Source of the DNA: Sphingomonas sp. 7/4-4 | GTDB taxonomy: Bacteria > Pseudomonadota > Alphaproteobacteria > Sphingomonadales > Sphingomonadaceae | Assembly: GCF_027941955.1 (NCBI RefSeq) | Contig: NZ_CP115960.1 | Coordinates: forward strand, 3,798,501 to 3,862,500 | Length of the DNA stretch: 64,000 bases | Reading direction: 5' to 3' | Shown here: in pieces, positions 19,801 through 29,605 of the stretch | Numbering within the stretch: position 1 is the stretch's first letter | Layout: the number at the start of each line of letters is the position of its first letter | Notes under the pieces: generated by a model | Told to the model about the DNA's origin: nothing | Database searches by the model: none | Seen by the model: the letters and a program-made list of their open reading frames with translations, nothing else | Translations under genes and position numbers: made by a program

Positions 19801-21443
19801 GAGAAATCGATCCCGCTCAGCGCCGAAGTGCAGGCGATGCTCGGCCTCGATGTTCCCGAGATCGATCCCAACAGCCTGGTCTCGGCGATCCTCAAGGCCC
19901 AGGTCGACCTGCTCTGGTTCGGCGGCATCGGCACCTATGTGAAGGCCGCGAGCGAGAACCATGTCGAAGTCGGCGATCCCGCCAATGACCGGCTCCGCGT
20001 CAATGCCGAGCAGGTCCGCGCCAGGGCGATCGGCGAGGGCGCCAATCTCGGCGTCACCCAGGCCGCGCGCATCGCCTTTGCCAGCCATGGCGGCCGGATC
20101 AACACCGACTTCATCGACAATTCGGCGGGCGTCGATTGCTCGGACAACGAGGTCAACATCAAGATCGCGCTCAACCGCGAAGTGATCGAGGGCCGGCTCG
20201 CTTTCGAGGACCGCAACACTTTGCTCGTCGAGATGACCGACGACGTCGCGCATCTCGTGCTCGAGGATAATCGTCTCCAGACGCTCGCACTCTCCTTCAT
20301 GGAGAATGACGGCGCGGTGTCGCTGCCCAGCTATGTCCGGGTGATCGAGATCCTCGAAAGCACCGGCCGGCTGGATCGCGCAGTCGAGGGGCTTTCGTCG
20401 AACGAGGAGCTGCTCCGCCGCGCGCAGGAGGGCAGGGGCTCACCCGGCCCGAATTGTCAGTGCTGCTCGCTTCGACCAAGCTCGCGCTGCAGGACGCGAT
20501 CGAGCACGGCCAGCTGGGTGCTGACCCCGAACTCGATGACGATCTGCGCGCGGCTTTCCCGCACGCGATGCAGCAACGCTTCGCCACGGCGATCGACGAG
20601 CATCGCCTGCGGGGCGAGATCGTCGCGACCAAGCTCGCCAACCGCATGGTCAATCGCCTCGGCGTGCTCCATCCGTTCGAGCTCGCCGAGGAGGAAGGCG
20701 CCTCGATGGCCGATATCGCGGCGATGTTCGTCGTCGCCGAGCGGTTGTTCTGCTTGCCCGCGGTCTGGGAAGCGGTCGAGAATGCGCAGATCGGCGAAGG
20801 CGCGCGCCTCGCCTTGCTCGACGAGATGGCAGTTGCGGTGCGCGGCCAGGTCGCCGATCTGCTCCGCGTCTGCCGGCCCGGCGCGGGCCCGGCCGAAGTG
20901 ATCGCCCGGCTCAAGCCCGGCATCGACGCGCTCGACAAGCAGGCCAAGGCGCTGCTGCTCGACGAAGTGAAGAGCCAGAGCGGGCGCATCTCGGCCAAGC
21001 TCGAAGCGGCCGGCGCGCCGCCCGAGCTCGTCGCCAAGGTCGTCCGGCTGTTCGAGATGGACGGCGCGGTCGGCCTCGCCGAACTCGGCGTGCGCAAAGG
21101 GATCGACGAGACCGTGCTCACCCGCGCCTTCACCCATCTGGGGCAGGCGCTCGGGCTCGACTGGGCCCAGTCGACCGCGGCGCGGATCACCACCGGCGAT
21201 CCGTGGGAGCGGCTGCTCATCGCGGGCCTCGCGCGCGACTTCCAGCAGCTCCGCCTCGAATTCCTCAGCCGCTCGGGCGGGAAGGACCCGCAGGCGGCCG
21301 TGGAAACCTGGCTCGAGGCGAACCGCGCCCGGGTCGATCAGTTCGCGAACCTCGTCCGCCGCGCGCGGCAGGTGGCGGTGCCCAACGCCGCAATGCTCGC
21401 GCAGATCGCGGGCCAGGCGCGCGTGCTGCTGGGGCGGGAATAG
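16821..21443 (+). CDS. gdhB: NAD-specific glutamate dehydrogenase, large (L-GDH) type, three frameshifts
   Basis: About 1541 residues, matching the 170-180 kDa L-GDH family that converts glutamate to 2-oxoglutarate and ammonia with NAD. The long N-terminal regulatory half leads into the catalytic core: [52 protein letters not shown] with the catalytic Lys region, then the nucleotide-binding part with [20 protein letters not shown] and [20 protein letters not shown]. One base is missing at each of three runs (C5 at 16961-16965, CCC near 18994, G4 at 20435-20438). All three corrected joins match family sequence, so these look like read errors, not decay. Confidence 0.92.
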
Positions 21444-21484
21444 GAATTTACGGCAGTAGATTCCGCCACCCTCATGATTGCAAT

Positions 21485-21499
21485 TGCGAATCGTTCGCG
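21485..21499. promoter_or_regulatory. Fur-like palindromic operator upstream of the PepSY cluster
   Basis: tgcgaatcgttcgcg contains the perfect palindrome gcgaa-tcg-ttcgc, 42 bp before the PepSY start. It shares most of its bases with tgcgaggcgttcgca in front of the siderophore-receptor operon (29563-29577). An iron-responsive Fur-type site is the simplest reading; it is not proved here. Confidence 0.45.
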
Positions 21500-21540
21500 T
21501 TATCGGCGGAGCTCCTGATCGCTCGAGTCATCCCCACCTC

Positions 21541-22185
21541 ATGCATGGTACCGCCGCCACTCCGGCCAAAGTGAAGCGCAGCCGGAAGAGCTTCTGGCTG
21601 AAGCAGCTCCATACCTGGCATTGGATGAGCTCGGCGGTGAGCCTGGTCGGGCTGCTGCTGTTCGCGATCACCGGCTTCACGCTCAATCACGCCGCCGATA
21701 TCGAAGCCACGCCCCAATCGGTCGAGCGCGCAGCGCAATTGCCGCCGCCGCTGCGCGCTTTGGTGAAGCCCGACGACGCGCCCGACAGCAAGAAGCCGCT
21801 GCCCGCGGCGGTCGCCAAGTTCGTCGGCGAAAAGCTGGAAATGCCCACGACCGGCGACGCCGAATGGTCGATCGATACCGTGTATCTCGCCAAGCCGCGC
21901 CCCGGCGGCGACGGCTGGATCTCGATCGATCGCGAGACCGGTGCCGTCACCAGCGAAGTCAGCTCGCGCGGCTGGATCGCCTATCTCAACGATCTCCACA
22001 AGGGCCGCAACGCCGGCACCGTGTGGAAATGGTTCATCGATGTCTTCGTGTTCGCGTGCATCGTCTTCACGCTCACCGGGCTCGTGCTGCTGTGGATGCA
22101 TTCGCGGCACCGCAGGAGCACCTGGCCGATCGTCGCGGCGGGGCTCGCCATCCCGGCTTTGCTCGCCATCTTCTTCATCCACTAA
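21541..22185 (+). CDS. PepSY-associated transmembrane protein
   Basis: 214 residues: N-terminal helix WHWMSSAVSLVGLLLFAITG, an external PepSY-like domain (AVAKFVGEKLEMPTTGDAEW to VYLAKPRPGGDGWISIDRET), the signature DLHKGRNAGTVWKWFIDVFV, then two more helices. This is the single-unit PepSY-TM type, anchored in the inner membrane with the PepSY domain outside. Relatives occur with iron-uptake and extracytosolic electron-transfer genes. It is the first gene of a four-gene rightward cluster ending with an ApbE flavinyl transferase, so a role as membrane electron carrier to flavinylated partners is a reasonable inference. Confidence 0.85.
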   Translation: MHGTAATPAKVKRSRKSFWLKQLHTWHWMSSAVSLVGLLLFAITGFTLNHAADIEATPQSVERAAQLPPPLRALVKPDDAPDSKKPLPAAVAKFVGEKLEMPTTGDAEWSIDTVYLAKPRPGGDGWISIDRETGAVTSEVSSRGWIAYLNDLHKGRNAGTVWKWFIDVFVFACIVFTLTGLVLLWMHSRHRRSTWPIVAAGLAIPALLAIFFIH

Positions 22186-22196
22186 AGGGTTTCGCC

Positions 22197-22721
22197 ATGC
22201 AGATCCGCCTGACCGGTCTCACTGCAACCGCCTTCGGCGCGGGCGCGCTCGTCGCCGGCCCGGCCGCGGCGCAGACGCTCGACCTGACGGTCACCATCCC
22301 CAAGCTCAGCGTCGCCGAATATCACCGCCCCTATGTCGCGATGTGGCTGGAGAAGGAGGGTGTCGCCCCGCGCACCATCCAGATCTGGTACGATGTCGAC
22401 AAGAAAGGCGGCGAAGGCACCAAATGGCTGCGCGACGTCCGCCAATGGTGGCGCGCCTCGGGCCGGTCGACGTCTTTCCCGGCCGACGGCGTCAGCGGCG
22501 CCACCCGCGCGCCGGGACCGCAGAAGCTCCGTCTCGTCGGCGGCCGCGGCGGCATGCCGACGCTCAGCCCGGGCAATTACACCCTCATCGTAGAGGCGGC
22601 GCGCGAAGTCGGCGGGCGGGAGGTCGTCCGCCTGCCTTTCGCCTGGAACGGCACTTCGGCCACCGCCGCTGGCAAAGGCTCGACTGAGCTCGGTGGCGTG
22701 TCGCTCACGCTCAAGCGCTAA
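22197..22721 (+). CDS. DUF2271 periplasmic protein
   Basis: 174 residues from ATG 22197. Signal peptide to GPAAAQT, then one domain with TIPKLSVAEYHRPYVAMWLE, TIQIWYDVDKKGGEGTKWLR, RQWWRASGR, VSGATRAPGPQ and GNYTLIVEAAREVGGREVVR. These are hallmarks of DUF2271, a periplasmic family found next to PepSY and ApbE genes and reported among predicted flavinylation-associated proteins. The DGVSGATRAP stretch contains S-G-A-T, which resembles the ApbE target consensus D-x-x-S/T-G-A-T, so this protein may carry the covalent FMN. That last point is inference. Confidence 0.85.
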   Translation: MQIRLTGLTATAFGAGALVAGPAAAQTLDLTVTIPKLSVAEYHRPYVAMWLEKEGVAPRTIQIWYDVDKKGGEGTKWLRDVRQWWRASGRSTSFPADGVSGATRAPGPQKLRLVGGRGGMPTLSPGNYTLIVEAAREVGGREVVRLPFAWNGTSATAAGKGSTELGGVSLTLKR

Positions 22722-22733
22722 AGGGGGAACATC

Positions 22734-23608
22734 ATGAACCTACGCATGCCACTCATCGCGATCGGCGCCGTCGCCGCGCTCGCCGCACCGGCGGCGCTCG
22801 CGCACCGCATGTGGATGATCGCCTCGTCCACCACCGTCTCGGGCGCCGATAACTGGGTAACCGTCGACGCCGCGGTGTCGAACGATCTGTTCTTCTTCGA
22901 TCACCAGCCGATCCGCGTGGTACCGACGGTCCTCCAGCCCGATGGTACCGAAGGCGCGGTCGAGAACCATGCCGTCGGCAAGTTCCGCGCGACCTTCGAC
23001 GTGCACCTGACGCAGCAGGGCACCTATCGCATCGGCGTGGTCAATCAGGGCGTGTTCGGCAGCTACAAGCTGAACGGCGAGAACAAGATGATCCCGCGCG
23101 GCACGACCGCGGACAAGCTCGCTTCGGTGATCCCGGCGGGCGCGACCGACGTCCAGACCACCGAGAGTCTCTCGCGCAACGAGATCTATGTGACGCAGGG
23201 TGCGCCGACCACCACGGTGTTCAAGCCCAGCGGCAAGGGCATCGAGCTCGTCCCCGTCACCCATCCGAACGATCTCGTCGCAGGGGAGGCCGCGACCTTC
23301 CAGTTCCTGCTCGACGGCAAGCCCGCGCCCGATCTGTTCGTGACCGTGATCCCCGGCGGCATCCGCTATCGCGATGCGCTCAAGCAGCAGGATCTCAAGA
23401 CCGGCGCCGACGGCAAGGTCTCGATCAACTGGCCCGATCCCGGCCTCTATTGGGTCAACGTCACCCCCACTCGCCCGCGCGAGGAAGGCCAGGGCGGGCC
23501 GGGTGCAGGCGCTCCCGGCGCCGGTGGTCCGCAGGGCGCAGGCCGTCCGGCCGGCCCGCCGCAGCGCCGCGTGAGCTATGTCACCACGGTCGAGGTGCTC
23601 GCCCCTGA
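22734..23608 (+). CDS. DUF4198 periplasmic protein
   Basis: ATG 22734 after AAAGGGGGAAC. Signal peptide to PAALAHRMWM; His immediately after cleavage is typical of DUF4198 metal-related proteins. Domain features: SNDLFFFDHQPIRV, TYRIGVVNQGVFGSYKLNGE and GLYWVNVTPTRPREEGQGG, then a Gly/Ala/Pro-rich tail and SYVTTVEVLAP. As given, the frame runs on 390 bases into the ApbE gene. One more C in the run 23602-23605 gives TGA directly after LAP, so the natural length is about 291 residues. A periplasmic accessory of the PepSY/DUF2271/ApbE cluster; its function is not established. Confidence 0.8.
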
Positions 23609-24579
23609 CCGCAGCCCGGATCGCGATACCGGCGGGCCTCTCGCCGGGGGCGTTCCATCGCCGCCGCGCGGGCGCCCCGCTCGTCTGGTTGGGCGGCGAG
23701 ACGATGGGCACGAGCTGGTCGGTCCGCGCTGTCGATCCGCCGGCGGAACTGCGCGCCGAGATCCATGGCGTCCTTGCGCGCATCGTCGCCGAGATGAGCC
23801 ATTGGGAGCCGGGTTCGAACCTCAGCCGCTTCAATCGCGCCGAACCTGGCCGCTGGCAGCCGCTCCCGCCCGGCTTTGCCCAGGTCCTCGCTGCCGGCCT
23901 CGCGATCGCCGATGCGAGCGGCGGCGCCTTCGATCCCGCAATGGGCGCGCTCGCCGATCTCTGGGGCTTCGGCCCCACAGGCCCGCAACCTTTCCCTGCT
24001 GACGCGGCAGTTGCTTGGGCGCTTGCCCGCTCGGGCCATCGCCATATCGAGCAGGACGGTGCCCGTGCCCGCCGCACCGCGCCCGTCGCGCTCGATTTCT
24101 CGGGCATCGCCAAGGGCTATGCCGTCGACGCGGTCGCCGAGCGCCTGCGCGGGCTCGGCCTTTCCGACTTCCTCGTCGAGATAGGGGGCGAGCTGCGCGG
24201 CGAAGGCATCAAGCCCGATGGCCAGCCCTGGTGGGTCGATTGCGAAGCGGTTCCCGGCGTGGCCGCCGCGCCGCTGCGCGTGGCGCTCCACGGCCTGTCG
24301 ATCGCCACTTCGGGCGATTATCGCCGCGGCTTCGACGCGAACGGCCGCCGCTACGCCCACACGATCGATCCGCGCTCCGGCAGGTCGCTCGAAAACCATG
24401 TCGCCTCGGTCAGCGTGCTCCACGCGAGTTGCCTGCACGCCGATGCCTGGGCGACTGCGCTCGGCGTGCTCGGGCCCGCCGGCATGGCATTGGCCGAGCG
24501 CGAGGGTCTCGCCGTCCGCTTGCTGGTCCGCGGCGTCGGCGAATATCTGTCGCCGATGCTGAAGGCGATGCTCGATTAG
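23578..24579 (+). CDS. apbE: FAD:protein FMN transferase (ApbE family)
   Basis: ApbE attaches FMN from FAD to Ser/Thr of periplasmic proteins using Mg. Visible motifs: GGETMGTSWSVRAV near the N-terminus, SHWEPGSNLSRFN, SGGAFDPAMGALADLWGFGP, DFSGIAKGYAVDAVAERL, FLVEIGGELRGEG, TSGDYRRGF, AHTIDPRSGRSLE and CLHADAWATALGVLGP. The start is unclear: the ATG at 23578 is only in frame as the sequence stands, and restoring the base missing from the end of DUF4198 would leave no good start until about 23688. It closes the four-gene cluster and probably flavinylates DUF2271 or a related partner. Confidence 0.88.
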   Translation: MSPRSRCSPLTAARIAIPAGLSPGAFHRRRAGAPLVWLGGETMGTSWSVRAVDPPAELRAEIHGVLARIVAEMSHWEPGSNLSRFNRAEPGRWQPLPPGFAQVLAAGLAIADASGGAFDPAMGALADLWGFGPTGPQPFPADAAVAWALARSGHRHIEQDGARARRTAPVALDFSGIAKGYAVDAVAERLRGLGLSDFLVEIGGELRGEGIKPDGQPWWVDCEAVPGVAAAPLRVALHGLSIATSGDYRRGFDANGRRYAHTIDPRSGRSLENHVASVSVLHASCLHADAWATALGVLGPAGMALAEREGLAVRLLVRGVGEYLSPMLKAMLD

Positions 24580-24620
24580 GGCGTATCGATATTCAACAGC
24601 TGACTCCTCCCTGCTTGCAG

Positions 24621-24787
24621 AGCACAGGGTAAACAGCGCGGGGCGCTGTTTACCCTGTGCTGGGCTGGGGTGGGTGCGCGCGTCTGCGCGCCTAAAAGAA
24701 TCTCTGACTTCGCAGCAAAATAGCACCGGCTGGGGCATCGAGCCCCAGTCGGTGCCACCACTCTAACCCCTCCCTGGAAGGGAGGGG
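24621..24787. repeat. Three successive palindromes
   Basis: Stem 1 is perfect: 19 bp, 24621-24639 with 24643-24661, loop ggg. Stem 2 pairs gcaccggctggggc (24723-24736) with 24742-24755, one mismatch. Stem 3 pairs cccctccct (24767-24775) with 24779-24787. No T run follows, so these look like dispersed palindromic elements, although stem 1 could also stop transcription from apbE. The rest of the 264-bp gap holds nothing recognisable. Confidence 0.7.
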
Positions 24788-24843
24788 GAACAGTTGAATG
24801 TAGCCCGGTTGCGACCATGGCCGGCCGCGGCTAGCCCGCGCGC

Positions 24844-25325
24844 ATGCAGATCCGCAAAGCCACGCCCGAAGATGCCCCTGCCATCGCGGCGATCCTCCTC
24901 CCGATCATTCGCGAAGGCGCGACCTACGCGCTCGATCCCGCGATGACCGAAGCCGAGGCGCTGGCCTGGTGGATGGCGCCCGAAAAGGAGACATTCGTCG
25001 CCGAGGAAGCCGGCGAAATCCTCGGCACTTATTATCTGCGCACCAACCAGCCGGGGGCGGGGCGCATGTCTGCAATTGCGGCTATATGGTCGGCGCCGCG
25101 GCGACGGGGCGCGGTGTCGCCCGCCGGATGGCCGAGCATTCGCTCGATCACGCCCGGGCGCGCGGCTATCGTGCAATGCAGTTCAATTTCGTGGTCAGTA
25201 CCAACGAGCGCGCCGTGCGGCTCTGGCAATCGCTCGGCTTCGCGATCGTCGGCCGCCTTCCCGGCGCCTTCCGCCATCCTGCCCATGGCTTCGTCGATGC
25301 GCTGGTGATGTACCAGCCGCTCTGA
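24844..25325 (+). CDS. GNAT N-acetyltransferase (frameshift)
   Basis: 160 residues after correction. MQIRKATPEDAPAIAAILLP is the classic GNAT opening. TYYLRTNQPG is followed, after one missing G in the run 25053-25057, by GGAHVCNCGYMVGAAATGRG, the acetyl-CoA pyrophosphate loop (V-x-x-x-x-R-G-x-G/A type), then RMAEHSLDHARARGYRAMQF and NERAVRLWQSLGF. The overall pattern matches small GNATs that acetylate amino acids or small amines; the substrate cannot be predicted. Isolated gene following the palindrome cluster. Confidence 0.8.
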
Positions 25326-25333
25326 GCGGTTGC

Positions 25334-25640
25334 AGGCGTCGGCCCACATCCTGAGCAGATTGGTCGCTGGCTCGGCGTCAGTAAACGCGTTTATGGGGTC
25401 ACGACCTGGAACAAAGCTTGAACATCACCCGGTGACGCACCATGTCGCATCGGCGAACATCGCGCTCTTTGACATCGCCGGATCACGCTCTTTGGCGAAT
25501 TGATTTGCCTGACACGTGTCAAGCGGGCTTCTGGGCAATATCAAGATAAATCAATATATTACGCCGCTGGCACTGTTTTGCGAAACCCGCGGCAGTGTGA
25601 CCTTAGTGTGACCTTAGGCGTCGGCCCACATCCTGAGCAG
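25334..25640. repeat. 25-bp direct repeat duplicating the 3' end of piuC, flanking 257 bp
   Basis: aggcgtcggcccacatcctg plus agcag occurs identically at 25334-25358 and 25616-25640. The right copy is the coding end of the dioxygenase gene (residues LLRMWADA on the complementary strand). The 257 bp between are partly AT-rich and gene-free, and end with a tandem cagtgtgaccttagtgtgac element (25593-25616) that recurs at 60719-60741. A duplicated gene end bounding unrelated DNA is what site-specific insertion leaves behind. Confidence 0.65.
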
Positions 25641-26297
25641 GTTGTGATACACCCCCGTCAGCTCGATTACCGACCGGTCGCCGCCGCCGAGCTGGGCGGT
25701 GAGCCGCTGGACCGACTGGTCGAGGTCGAACAAGGTCCGTCGCGCCCCGTCGTCGCGGATCATCGACTGGAGCCAGAAGAAGCTCGCCACCCGCACGCCG
25801 CGCGTCACCGGCGTCACATGGTGCAGGCTAGACGAGGGATAGAGCATTGCGTGCCCGGCGGGCAGCTTGACCCGCTGCACCCCGAAATGATCCTCGACCA
25901 TCAGCTCGCCGCCGTCATAGGCGTCCGGGTCCTCGAGGAAGACCGTCATGGAGAGGTCGCTGCGGATGCGGAACTCGGTGCCGCGCTGGATGCGGATCGC
26001 ATTGTCGACATGCGTGCCGAAGGTCTGGCCTTCGCCATAGCGGTTGAACAAGGGCGGAAAGACCTTGAGCGGCAGCGCCGCCGCGAAGAACAAGGGCGAC
26101 TTGCCGAGCGCCTCGAGGACGATCGCCCCGGCTTCCTTCGCCGCGGGGCTGGCTTCGGGGAGCTGCTCGTTGTTCTTGGCGAGTGCCGACTGGTGCCCTG
26201 AGGTCACGTTGCCGTCGATCCATTCACCGGCATCGATGATCGTCCGGACCCGCGCCACGGCGGTGGCATCGAGCAATTCGGGTATCGCGATCATCAT
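25614..26297 (-). CDS. piuC: Fe(II)/2-oxoglutarate dioxygenase, PiuC/PKHD type
   Basis: 227 residues. ATG 26297 overlaps the Sel1 stop (ATGATGA). The jelly-roll iron site is complete: His96-x-Asp98 in [10 protein letters not shown], the distal His in [10 protein letters not shown] (159/160), and Arg169 in [10 protein letters not shown] for 2-oxoglutarate. Begins [20 protein letters not shown] and has NNEQLP, both typical of the E. coli YbiX/PiuC family. The family sits next to catecholate siderophore receptors and is thought to modify an iron-chelate or related substrate. Third gene of the receptor-Sel1-piuC operon. The end lies in the 25-bp repeat. Confidence 0.92.
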   Translation of the reverse strand: MMIAIPELLDATAVARVRTIIDAGEWIDGNVTSGHQSALAKNNEQLPEASPAAKEAGAIVLEALGKSPLFFAAALPLKVFPPLFNRYGEGQTFGTHVDNAIRIQRGTEFRIRSDLSMTVFLEDPDAYDGGELMVEDHFGVQRVKLPAGHAMLYPSSSLHHVTPVTRGVRVASFFWLQSMIRDDGARRTLFDLDQSVQRLTAQLGGGDRSVIELTGVYHNLLRMWADA

Positions 26298-26991
26298 GGC
26301 AGCGCGCTTTCGAGTTCGGGCCAGGGAGACCCGCGCAGCCAGGCACGCGCCTTTGTGATGAACGCCGCGGTTGCGGTCTCGCCGCACCGCGCAAGCCAGC
26401 CGCGCGCTGCCTCGAGTTCGTCGCTTTCGGCAAGCATCCGCGCGTGGTTGAACTGGCCGCGGAAATCGCCGCCCTCGGCTGCCTTAGCGTAGTATTCCGC
26501 AGCCTTGGTCCTGTCTCGCGGCACCACCCAGCCGTCCTCATGAAAGCTGCCGACATAATTGAGCGCCTTGGCATTGCCCATCGCGGACGCCTTCTCGAAC
26601 CACGCCAGTGCAGCCGGCCTGTCCTCAGCCACGCCTTCGCCCAGCGTGAGCGCGGTCGCGTAATTGTACATGCCCCAGTCGAGCCCTCGCTCGGCGGCAA
26701 TGCGGAAGCATTCGGCGGCGCGTGCCTTGTCCACTTGCGTGCCCCAGCCGAGATCGTAGCAGCGCCCGACCATGTTGAGCGCCATCAGATGGCCCTGCGC
26801 CGCCGCCTTGTTGAACCAGCCGAAGCCGGCGCGGGCATCGCCGGCGTCGAGCAGCATTTGGCCATGGACGGCCTGCGCTTCGGCCACGCCCGCCTCGGCG
26901 CCTTCCCGGATCAGCGCCGCCCGCGCCTCCGGCGAACCGGAGAGGCGGGCGGCGATCTCCTGGGGGAGATGGAGTCGAGCGTTTCGTTCAA
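26294..26991 (-). CDS. Sel1/TPR-repeat protein (frameshift near N-terminus)
   Basis: Reconstructed as 232 residues from TTG 26989-26991, 4 bp after the receptor stop. One C is missing in the run at plus 26962-26966; adding it gives [20 protein letters not shown]. At least four Sel1-like repeats follow ([80 protein letters not shown]). Sel1 repeats bind proteins. This gene type is regularly found between Fiu-like receptors and PiuC in proteobacteria, so a role tied to iron uptake is likely but undefined. The stop overlaps the piuC start. Confidence 0.8.
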
Positions 26992-26995
26992 CGCG

Positions 26996-29526
26996 TCAGA
27001 ACTTGAACCCGAGCGTCGCGAAGGCCGAGCGGCCGGGCGCGATCGTCGCGTAGTGCGAGGTATAGGCCTGGGTGAAATAGGTCTCGTCGGTGACGTTGTT
27101 CACGTTGACGCTCAATTCGATCTGGTCGGTCACTTTATAGCCCAGCCGTGCGTCGAAGCGCCAATATTCGGGGATCGTGCGCGATATGACCTTGGTCGCG
27201 GGGACGACGGTCACCACGCCGGCCGCGTTCTGCGTTGCGCTGCGATTGTCCTGATACCCGCCGAACACGCGGCTGGTGTAGAAGGCGCCGCCGCCGATGC
27301 TGAGGCGGCTGGTCGGCTTGAGATCGGCCCACAAGGTGAAGCTGTCCCTCGCCGTCTGCGGTGCCTGCCGCCCCGTGTTCACCGACGGCACGAGGACGGT
27401 CTTCGCAGCCTGGGGTCCCACCGCTGCCGCGGTGAGTGCAGTGAAGCCGCCTTCGACGATCTTCGGATCGAGGTGCGTGTAGCCCCCGAACACCGTCAGC
27501 CAGCGCGTGACGTTGCCGTTGAAGTTGAACTCGACACCGCGGATGCGGCGCTTGCCGATGAATTCGATATTGTTGTTGGGCCCGGTGACGCGGGCATTGT
27601 CGGTATCGGTCTGGAAGGCGGCGAGCGTCAGCGACAGCTGCTCGTCGAACAGGTTCGCCTTGGCGCCGACTTCATAGGATTTGGTCTTCTCGACCTTGAT
27701 GCTGTCGAGCAAGGCGAGTGCCTGCGGCGTATTGGTGGTGCCGAGGCCGTTGCCTTCCTGACCCTCGGCGATCAGGCTGTTCGGCGGCGTCGCGGAGGTC
27801 GCATAGCTGGCATAGAGGCTGGTGTTCCCGGTCGGCTTGAAGACGAGGCCCGCCTGCCAGTTGAACAGATCGTCGGTGCGGCTGAGCCGGAAGGTGCTGG
27901 TCCCGGCCGCGGCCAGGCCCGGCGTCACTGTCGATTCGAAGCGGTCGAAGCGCACGCCGAGGTTGAGCACCAGCGCCGGGATCAATGTGATCGAGTCGAA
28001 CGCATAGGCCGCGAGCGTCTTCGCATCGTTCTGGGTCTCCTCGATCGGCAGCGAGCGCACGATCGCTGCCGGTGTGGTGGACGTGTCGCTCGCATAGTTG
28101 ATCCAGCGATCGTCGGGGTTCGGATTGAACAGGCTCGTGCAGTAACCGCGCGCGATCGTGTCGGTGTTGCACCGCGGCGTCGTCTGCGAGCCCGTCGACA
28201 GGACCTCGACCCCGCTGGCATTGAGATAGCCGCGCGTGACGAAGGTGCCGCGGCGCGCCTTCTCCCAGCTCAGTTCGGTGCCGAGCGCGAAGCTGTGCTT
28301 GATCGAACCGGTCTGGAAGGTGCCGTAGAGGTCGGTCTGGTTGGTCAGTGCCTCGGTATAACCATAGCGCGTGTTGCCGCGGCGCCAGACATAGCCGCCG
28401 GTCAGCACGTCGCCGCGCGCGGCGGCGGGGCCGGTGAGGGGTTGGTGGCGGCGGTGCCGAAGACATTGCCTTGGCTGTCGTCGGGCAGCAGGAAGATATA
28501 GGCCTGATCGTTGCGGCTGTAGCGCGCGTTGTTGCGCAGCGTGACCGTGCCGAAATCATGCTCGACGCGCAGTGTCGCCTGGTGCGTCGTCGCATCGCGG
28601 AAATCGCGCGACTTGAGGCCGTAATAGGTGCTGCGGTCGACATGGCCGGTGACCCCGCCGATCGTGGTGACGTCGCCGATCGCGGGTTCCGAATAGATCT
28701 CGCCGGTGCCGGGCGCGTTCGCCAGCGTGTAGAGATACGGGATGCCGCTGTCGGGCAACTCGTGGCTCTCGAGATAATAATAAGCCAGCGTCATCCGCGT
28801 GTCGGTGCCGAGGCCCAAGGTCAGCGAAGGCGCGACACCCCAGCGGCGCGACCAGATCGCATCGCGCCCCGCGACATCCTGATCGTGCCACATCGCCGCG
28901 ATGCGCACGCCGATCAGATCGGTGAGCCGCTGGTTCACGTCGAGCGTGGCGCGCTTGTAGTCGTCGGTCCCGACGCTGGCGGTGGCCCTGACGAAATTCT
29001 CGGTGGTCGGCAATTTGGTGATGATGTTGATCGATCCGCCTGCGCTGCCACGGCCGCCCAGCGTGGAATCCGAACCCCGCACGATCTGGACCTGCTCGAT
29101 CGCAAAGACCTCGCGAGTCTGCGCCGCGATGTCGCGCACCCCGTCGACGAAGGTGCTGCCCTGGCTGTCGAAGCCGCGAATGAAGGGGCGGTCGCCGATC
29201 GGATTGCCGCCCTCGGCCGCGCCGAACGTGATGCCGGGGACGGTGCGCAAGGCATCGGCGAGCGTCGTCGAGCCGGTCTGCTCGATCACTTCCTTGGGCA
29301 GCACCACGACCGAGCGCGGCGTGTTGACCAGCTTCTCGGTGGCCTTGGGGCTGTTGCGCTGTTCGCGCTCGCCGGTAACGACGATCTGACTGCGATCCTG
29401 CTCGTCGTCACCGGCTGCCGGGCCATCCGGACCATCGGGACCGGCATGAGCCGGCGCGCTGGCGATGAAGCCGACGCAGGCGAGCGCAAGGAATGCCGGC
29501 GATGCGGCAGGCGTGGAACGCGTCAC
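26996..29526 (-). CDS. fiu: TonB-dependent catecholate siderophore receptor, Fiu-like (frameshift)
   Basis: About 843 residues from GTG 29526 (AGGGGA upstream). Signal peptide to APAHAG, QIVVTGERE TonB-box region, then a plug with NTPRSVVVLPKEVIEQTGST, RTVPGITFGAAEGGNPIGD, PFIRGFDSQGSTFVDGVRD and EQVQIVRGSDSTLGGRGSAG, the signature of Fiu/CirA-type monocatecholate receptors. A missing G at plus 28438-28441 splits the frame; restored it reads NPLTGPAAARGDVLTGGYVW. It ends in LGFKF with the terminal Phe needed for outer-membrane assembly. Heads the operon with Sel1 and piuC and is probably iron-repressed through the palindromes upstream. Confidence 0.9.
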
Positions 29527-29562
29527 GAGAATCCCCTTTGGTGTCGTTACGCGGTCAGCTAT

Positions 29563-29605
29563 TGCGAGGCGTTCGCAGAGTCAATGATATTGCGACTGGT
29601 TCTCA
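29563..29605. promoter_or_regulatory. Two tandem Fur-like boxes before the siderophore receptor
   Basis: tgcga-ggcgt-tcgca (29563-29577) is a perfect interrupted palindrome, and tgcga-ctggt-tctca (29591-29605) is an imperfect copy 28 bp away. Both match the site before the PepSY cluster (21485-21499). Their place, in the 76 bp between the RHH gene and the GTG start of the receptor, fits iron-dependent repression. The binding protein is inferred. Confidence 0.5.

Noticed and set aside
16763..20253. Long minus-strand frames opposite the glutamate dehydrogenase
   Set aside because: They mirror the codon third-base GC of gdh; no start signals or domains.
24600..24800. CRISPR-like array
   Set aside because: The repeats here are palindromes of different sequence, with no regular spacing or repeated unit, and there are no cas genes.
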